Part shown: piece by piece, positions 10,505 to 19,500 of the stretch
Layout: each line of letters starts with the position of its first letter
Position numbering within the stretch: position 1 is the first letter of the stretch
NCBI RefSeq assembly: GCF_016097555.1
Contig: NC_054701.1
Location: 3,324,196-3,388,195 of the forward strand
DNA from: Gigantopelta aegis
Lineage: Eukaryota > Mollusca > Gastropoda > Neomphalida > Peltospiridae
DNA length: 64,000 nt
Reading direction: 5' to 3'
Position numbers and translations under genes: made by a program
The notes under the pieces: model-generated
What the model was told of the DNA's origin: nothing
Database searches by the model: none
What the model saw: the letters and a program-made list of their open reading frames with translations, nothing else

Positions 10505-13500
10505 GTAAACAGACGTCTGTTTAGGGTTAACGTGTGGTTTAATGTAAATATGGTTTCTGTAAAACATGACAAAACTAGAGGACATGAAAAAACCTATTAT
10601 TTCTCCACTGAAGATGGAATTTACTGTTTTTTGGTGTGTCAGGTAAGGTAGTAGTGGCATCTTCACGTATCTTGATTATATTACATCAACAGCGAATTAA
10701 TCATATTTGGAGTTATTTCCTGTGTGCAAATAAATCAAGAGAAGGAACTAAAAGACAAACAATTTTTAAAACAATAGGAAAAAGAGGTATACGGCTTCAC
10801 AGCCTGGTATGCCATCAGTGTATAAGCTGAACACTTTGACATTGTCCAAGCACCTTGAACCAGTTAGAGTTGAACTGACTGTTAGTTGTAACTTGTGAAA
10901 GTTGACAGGTATTCATGAATCACTGGTGGACTGCGCATGACAGGAAATAAAACGTTCCGGAAAATTGTCAGTGTGTTATGGTTTTCACAATAAATATTTT
11001 AGATAGAATTGTTGATGTTTTTAAATATTTTCAAGGATTTATATTTTCGATGCTGACTACTTACCCTTGAAACCCACGAAAATAAAAATCCTCGAAAATT
11101 TCCGGTGAAACATTACCTCAATCCCTAAACAACTCAGGATAACTAGTAAGGCTCAAATTGGAGCAAGGAAACAACGTTCTCAAGCAGCTTTTGCTTTTCA
11201 GTATTATACAACTATAGAATTTATATCAATACCAGTGGCCTAGACTCAAGAACTGCTCCTCAGTTTCTAGCCTTTGAACATGTGCTTACCTTTATTTGAT
11301 GTGTATTTTTGTGCTGGGGTGTCGTTAAACATTGATTTATTCATTCATTTCCACTGAGCCTTGAAATAAATTAGGAGCCTTGAATGGACTAATCAGTGTT
11401 ACTTACAGCTAACTGAACAGATGAACACCTCGAAAACATCCTGGGCAAATGCCTCACATATCTTTATATGCACTTTATATTTTGACAGATTGCAGGATGA
11501 ATACATGCAGTTACAAATCGAAGTGAAGAGGACGATTGAAGAGAGTCGTATTGTCAAGGAGAATTACAAGACATTGCTTGACCAAACGAGAGCAGAGTTG
11601 GCCGAAACACAGACTGAAGTGGAGGAGTTACGATCAAAGGTGGCGAATCTACTTTCAACTTTGGCATGTAATATTTTATAACTTAATTGAATGTTACTGG
11701 CCACTGCATCATGTCTGTTAAAAAGGTTTGACATTAACCAGCGACACCTTGTGTCCAGATGATATCCGCCTCGAGAAAGGCCAGACGTAACAAGACTGGT
11801 TCTGACAACCAGCAAGAATCCTAGTTATAGTTGCAGACACAGGGTTGGCTTTGAGTCAGCACAATATTTCACCAAATTATTTATCAAACTTCAAAAATTG
11901 CAGAAACCCAGCTATTTTGTAACAAAATATCAATTATTTCCTGAAATTATTTAACAGATTAAAATAAAATTTGCTAATTGTTTAGTTGTTTTTTTCTCCC
12001 AGGTGATGACTCCGCAGAAATTAGAAATTCTGAAAATGCAGTTACTGGATGAAGTTGAGAGAACATACCGTGACAAATTCCAGAAGCAGGAGCAAGAAAT
12101 GGCTGAGACCCACTCTGAACTGACCAAAGTGCGTTACGAGCTGTCCTTTATCAAGTCCGAGTACGAACATGTAAACTTGGAACACCAAAGAGTGTTGGAG
12201 GAAATAACATTGCAGCACAATGCTGAGGTAATTCTTTTAGTTATTTTAACAGTGTTCTTTAATCTTTATATCTATCAAGCCTGGGTGAATATGTAATTAT
12301 GCTGTTGTTGGTTACTCTGTTTCTAGTTTGATATAAGTTGTTTGAATTACATATGAATACTCTATTTTATTATATACATAGCAATGAAATATATAGATCT
12401 ACAGAAACCATAAAAGTCATATCCGGTGAAAAGTCATTTTCACATGATTTCAGCTACAGTGAAAATATAAAAATCGTATTTACTTTTTTGTTTATGATAA
12501 ATTATTTCGCTTTGTGTCGTTTCTTCGTATTTAAGTTTGATGATTATGAGTGCATCTGATTGTATTTGAAAAATGAAAAATGTAATTTAAACAACTGTAC
12601 CTATGAAAAAGGAATATGAAATGCAATTACAATAAAATATCTAAAACGAATTGAATAAGAAGCTAAATGATGATGACACTATCCTGTCTTTGAGTGTAAG
12701 TTAAATTTTAATTGCATACAATTCATTTTGTTTTTGTGAGTTTTGTCAGGTATGTTTGCACAGCAGTATTATTAAATAAAAATGTTAATTTAATAATTAA
12801 ATAAAGATAATTTTTATTCAGATTTCTTTTAAAAAGTCTATGGCCAAGTAAATTTTATGGAAAAGTTCCATCCGAAGAAATATATCATGGCATTACGTGT
12901 TTTCGATAGGATAAGCGAAAAATATTAACAAAAAGCTAATAAAAAATTTAGGAAAGATGTATATAATAAATAGACCATTGCATGGTGTTTTTTCAAATAT
13001 GATTTTTATGTCAACTTGTGATGTGTGAAAACCATATTTTCACTCATTGCTTCACATTTCGTGAAAATATGGTTTTCACACATCACTTGTTGACGTAAAA
13101 ATCATATTGGAAAAAACCCTATAAAATAGCCTCTATATATTATACATGTATGCACAAATACCCTAAGCTTGTTAGTATATAAATCTTACAGTATTATAAA
13201 ATAACACTGAAATATAAAAATCATTACAAAAATATAAATATCTATGTTTTTGCACTTATTTATAGTGGACATTTTAAAGTCTGTTGTGTAAAACATTTCT
13301 ACTTCATAGTGTTTTTTTCTCCTCAAGCATTTCCAGATAAAATTGTTTGACTAATTATGTAGGTGGAAAACCTGAGAAAAGAAAGAGACTCAACGATAAC
13401 CAGAATCCAAACAGAAAACAGTGTGGACTCGCAGAAAGTGAGAACGCTGCAGCGCGACAATGCTCAGCTGGTTCTCAAAGTGAAGAGTGTGCACATTGAG

Positions 13501-16500
13501 TTGGAGGAGGTCCGCAGTCAGTGTGAGAAGCAGCGACTCGAAGCGGACAGTGTCACCAGGACGCAGTCCAAGCAGCTGGCAGAAGCCCACGCCACTGTCA
13601 GATCACTTGAGGTATAGTTTATCGCAACTGGGTTTTTTAATATTAATTTTGTATTGCTGGTCAGTGTTAAGCTGGCCAGAAAATAGTGATAGTTTACTGA
13701 ACTTTGTTTCAAAATGTTCAGCCAAATTTGAATTTATTTTAATAAACGCATTAAACGTAGGGCTCATGCAATAAAAAGTTTTTGAATGAGTGTTTTATTA
13801 TTATTATTTTTTACAAATATGTTATGAATAGTTTTGCAAAATCTGAACTTCAGTTTGTACTTGGCAGATGGCTGCTTACATTGCAGGGGATAATAAATAA
13901 TGTGAGATTGAATTTAAAACCTCTTCATGTAGTTATTGAGATAAATGTCAGAAGATCATAGTTGCAGTTTCTGGGTATAGTTTTACTATTGACTAGGAAT
14001 ACACACCACTTTTCTCCAGTTTGGCCTTGCCCCAGGTAGAAATTGCCACCACCTCGGGGGTGTGTATTTTTTCTATCCCACATGGTAGTACACGATGGAT
14101 CGTTATATTCTTTTATGTATATACATAAAAGAAAAGTATGATTACTTTCTATAATACAATGCTTGAATTTTGTACAGATGCATGTATATTGGTTTTGTCT
14201 TTTTCTCTTTTGTTGGTGTTAATGTTTAGAATTATAATGCAGTAAATAGTTATTGTACTAATATATTAGTTGCATGTTTTTACATCTAATTCACTCATAT
14301 TTTAACCTTATTCCTTGAAGGCCGAGCGTGAGTCGCTACGTCGCCAGGCAGATTCCTTGCAGCACGAGCTGTCGTCGACCGGAGACAAGTACAACAAGAT
14401 GACAAGCAGGATTCACGAGCTGGAGAAGGAGAATGCGGTGTACCGGAACCAGCTGGAGGAGGAGGTCCACCGGGCCAAGGTCGACCTCACCAACATCAGG
14501 ATGGACATGTTGAAGCAGAGAGGAGACCTCGAGCGGGAGCGCGACAAACTCGCCAACCTCTGTGACGGTTAGTGGCCGTAGAGACTAACTCACCAACCTC
14601 AGTGACGGTTAGTGGTGGTAGAGACAAACTTGTCAACCTCTGTGACGGTTAGTGGCCATAGAGACAAACTTACCAACCTCTGTGACAGTTAGTGGGCTGG
14701 CTGTAGAGACAAACTCGCCAACCTCTGTGACGGTTAGTGCCGGTAGAGACAAACTCGCCAACCTCTGTGACGGTTAGTGGCCGTAGAGACAAACTCACCA
14801 ACCTCTGTGACGGTTAGTGGTTGTAGAGTAACCTCTGTGATGGTTAGTGGCCGTAGAGACAAACTCGCCAACCTCTGTGATGGTTAGTGGCTGTATAGAC
14901 AAACTCACCAACCTCTGTGATGGTTAGTGGCGGTAGAGACAAACTCGCCAACCTCTGTGAAGGTTAGTGGCGGTAAAGACAAACCCGCCAACCTCTGAGC
15001 TGGTTAGTGGCGGTAGAGGCAAACTCGCCAACCTCTGTGATTGTTAGTGGTGGTAGAGACAAACTTTCCAACCTCTGTGACAGTTAGTGGTGGTAGAGAC
15101 AAACTCGCCAACCTCTGTGACGGTTAGTGGCTGTATAGACAAACTCGCCAACCTCTGTGACGGTTAGTGGCTGTAGAGACAAACTCGCCAACCTCTGTGA
15201 CGGTTAGTGGCTGTAGAGACAAACTCGCCAACCTCTGTGACGGTTAGTGGCTGTATAGACAAACTCGCCAACCTCTGTGACGGTTAGTGGCTGTAGAGAC
15301 AAACTCGCCAACCTCTGTGACGGTTAGTGGCTGTATAGACAAACTCGCCAACCTCTGTGACGGTTAGTGGCTGTATAGACAAACTCATCCACCTCAGTGA
15401 CAGTTAGTGGCTGTATAAACAAACTCACCAACCTCTGTGACAGTTAGTAGTGGTAGAGATTGGATAATGAGATCTTTCTTTAGTATCTTATGGCATAGGT
15501 GGGCTGTTTTAACTCACTTAGAACAACTCATTTTGGGTGTGACTGCCTAAAAATATGTATTTTAAAGCTATTAATTTGATTTTCCCCATTTTATGAGAAT
15601 AACATTAGTTTGGTAAGCACTTTATATACGGGTGATGACGGGTTCAAGCTAAAGTCCACCTTTAAAACACGTGGCATACTTTTGTTTTGACAAGGCCTTA
15701 ATTGACCTTTTATTTGTTTACCGTGTGTAGATCTTCAGACTCAGATAGAAATAGCCGACCACAAGATAGCTCAGCAGGCTAGTCACCTGGAGGAGAAGGA
15801 GAGAGAGATTGCCAGACGAGTACAGGCTGTCCGGGAGGAAGAGTTTGAAAAACTGGCCGCTGTGGAGAATGAAAAGTAAGAACTTGTTTTAGTGGAAGAT
15901 CCCCAAGCTGTACCAATATGACATAGTGTCAGCATCAACATTTTTTATGGAAATGTAATTTTAAGAAATGAAGTATTTGTCCTCAGTGATTTGATAATTC
16001 TGTAGTGCACATGAACATGTATGAACTTGTAAACTTTAATGTTAATAAAAAAACTTGTATTCTCCAGTTGTTAACACCCAAATGTTGACTAATTAAAATC
16101 ATGTATTACATTTTGATGTCAACCAAGATGCCATTTTAATTGTGACAACAATGATTGCAGTAAGTCAATATTGTTCTGAATAATTCAATTTTAGACCATT
16201 TAAAGATATTTGCAGTTTTAAAGCAAATTTAAATACAGTGAAAACTTTGTTAGTTCAGTATTGAGGGAGTGAACCAAACTGCTTGAGATAATGGTGTGTT
16301 GAGATAAGCATAATAGTTGTTGGTAACGGTTATGCCATGGGACTGATTCTTGACCTTGAGGTAAGCTGAAATAATAACGTATGACTATGTGTAAAATTTG
16401 TGTATTTGTTAATTTTTCAGGCTTGAATTAGAAGCAAAACTGCAAGAGATAGAACGTCACAGGATAGATGAAGAGGCACATAAACAGGCTGACCAGGAGA

Positions 16501-19500
16501 AAGTTGCTGAGCGGATAACAGTGGCAAACAGTCAGAGAGAATCGGCAGAGAAAGAACTCCTTGTCTTGAAGTTAGACATGTTTCTTATTATTTTCATTAT
16601 TGTTCTAGACAAACACATATTTCAATTCTACTTTGTCAGCATGTCTGTTATTTGTGAATTTAAATTACATAAGTGAGAATATTCACCCACCCCCAAAAAT
16701 ATATCTGCATGACTCGCTGGCCAGTATTTAAATTTTTAAAATTGTTTTTGCCCCCAGTTTACCCGGCCTTTATAAGCACTTTGTATCCTCACTCCTATTT
16801 TAAATTTGTTTTTATATATGTATTATCTGTCCCTGGATTATCATTGTTTTAAATACATATTTAAGATTTAATATGGGTTTTTTTTTCTTTTTCAGAACTA
16901 AAATTCATCACCATGAGGCCTTAAATGAGCAGATACAAAGAGAAAGAATGGAAAACTCTGAATTGAAGAGTAAAATATCACGACTGGAGGACGAACTTAG
17001 TGGCTATGTTGGTAACGAGCAGGGTTTGATGGACCAGATGATCAAGCTGCGCAACCAGTCGGAGCTTCTCAAAGAGGAGCTGCGTCTGACACAGGACCAG
17101 ATGGTGAAGCTGCAGGACAATCAGGACCGGATTGTGTCCAGTCAGCGTGCCGCCTTCATCGACGAGAAGACGCAGCTCGAACTCAGGATACACGACCTTG
17201 AGGCAAAGTTTGAAAACGCCAGCTCAAAACTTAGCAAAGCTGCGCTTATTCATAAAAAGGTTGGCAGCCCTGTATGCATATTTCTAGAGTAAATAATTTT
17301 TTAATGGAAGTCAGTTTGACTCCAAATGATTAATAATTTCGGAGTCTCTGACTGACTTTATAAAAAAACAGACAATTATTTTAGTGTGTGGAGCTACCTA
17401 ATCCCCTATAATAACAGTAAACATGACGCTTCCATTTTCAGTAGACTGCAAAGTTTCAATGTTTGAAGATTACTTATTTATTGAAAATATATTTAAAAAA
17501 GTTAATGTGCCATTTACCAAATACGTAAATAAGTAAAATTATGGTAAGATGTCATATTTATTGTGTATGAAGCAAAAATAACTGACTGTAGTCAACATTA
17601 GACCTTTTATGAAAAGTAATGTAGGGACTAACATTCCACTCCAAAACATGACCAAGGGATACTAATTTTCTTAATGTAATGTCTTGGGAAGACAGGGCCA
17701 TAGCTAGTGTGTGTTTGTGCATGTGTGGAGGAGGGGGCAAAACAATTTACTGCATGGTCCTAGCTACTTGAAATTCAAAATTACCACAAGAGATAGCCAA
17801 AAGATTTTAAATTTCTTAATGATGGTTCATTGGCTTGTGTTAAAACACAAAACACTATATATACTCTTCAAAAAAAAATAATTGACATTTGTAAAAATAA
17901 TGCTATCGGATTATTTTTAAAGAATCAAAGACATCGTAAAGACAGACAAGTCAGTGAATGGTGATGCAAAAACTTGTTCGAATCGCATAAACGTATCCAT
18001 AGTCAACATTTGTAATGAAATGCAAAAGTGCAAACCTCAGAGAAGCACGTGCATCATGAAGTTCTGTAACTTTGCATGCCGAACCCCTGTTGGTGGGGTA
18101 TAAAAGGCTACATCAGCAGTGATTCAAACAGGCTGCATAACAGCACTGTAGGTAACACAATAATGCTAAGATTGACGTCGGCTCAATGCAATAATGCCAT
18201 TTGGAGATTGCCAGCCGGGGCAACTCAACAAGCTGTGGCAAGGCACTTTGGCATCTCCAGACAGACCATCTCTACTTTATGGGTACAGTACAACACCACT
18301 CAAAGTGTTAATGGCAGGCCATGGTCAGGTCGTCCCAGAGTAAGCACCGACGTTCAAGATCGATACATCCGGGTGTGTCATCTTCGAAATCGAACCACAA
18401 CAGCAACAACCACAGCGACAAAAATACCTGAACTTAGCAGAATTTCTGACCAAACAGTTTGTAATTGGCTGAGGGAGGCAGGAATTTCCCCTAGAAGACC
18501 AGTGCGATATAACGTTTTGATCCCATGTCACTTAGTGGAGCATCTGCAGTGGTGCCAGCAGAGGGTGAGATGTTGCATGTGTTAGTCAGGAATTTCTGCA
18601 GTGCCACAACATTACCTTGGCCAGCCCGTTCGCCGGATTTAAACGCAATAGAACATCTATGGGATGCACTGGATCAGCATGTGCGATGGAGGAATCCACC
18701 ACCCCAGACTCTTACACAACTTCTTACGGCACTGCAGCATGAGTGGCAAAACATTCCACGTGTTGTGCAATGTTTGATAGCTTCCATGCATTACCGTTGT
18801 CAAGCTGTTGTCAGGGCTCGTGGCGGTCATAACTGATGCTGACATTTTGCCCACCCTTATGTCACACATATGCCTGTGTACATGCTTCAGGTGGATTCCC
18901 AGAGATACTGTTTCGGACATATACAGAGTAATCCCCTTCCCATAGCGTCTTAATCTTTGGTTGCTTGTATCAAGTCTACCATTTTTTAAAATTAAACTTT
19001 GAAAATCAATGTCAAGTTTCTTTTTTTTGAAGAGTATACATTTTATGCATGAATTTGATACATTGATTCTTTTTTTCTGCAGTTCAAACGTAAATATCGC
19101 AAGGTGATTGAGCATCTAAAAGAAAAATTACAACTCTTGGAAGCAGAGTACACAGAGTTGGATTTAGAGAAACAAGCCTTATCGTAAGTAATGAAAGTAA
19201 TAAGGATACAGTTCAGAACGTAAAAATAAAAAACTTTTAAAACATTACAATATTACATTGTTTTACAAATTATATCTTAATCATAATTTTTAAATGTTTT
19301 TGGTAACAACCATATAATGTTTTTGCTTATGATGATGGAACTTTCATTCTTTAAAAAAAATTAATTTGCATTTGATGTTACACATATTTTTATTATTTTT
19401 AATAGAAGTAGTAGTAAATTTTTTTTTTTTTTTAAATGTTTGCAAGCAGTTACAGCAGTAATAAGTGTTGAATTTTTGATTAGTTAAAGGGACATTCCTG

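Noticed and set aside
11421..11488. Upstream extension of CEP83 exon 2 to an ATG at 11421
   Set aside because: The frame is open, but the TTTGACAG acceptor at 11488 joins exon 1 in phase and restores the conserved ARLQDEYMQL sequence.
14543..15460. CRISPR-like repeat array
   Set aside because: Direct tandem repeats without unique spacers in an animal gene intron; the same holds for the arrays at 29340 and 31120.
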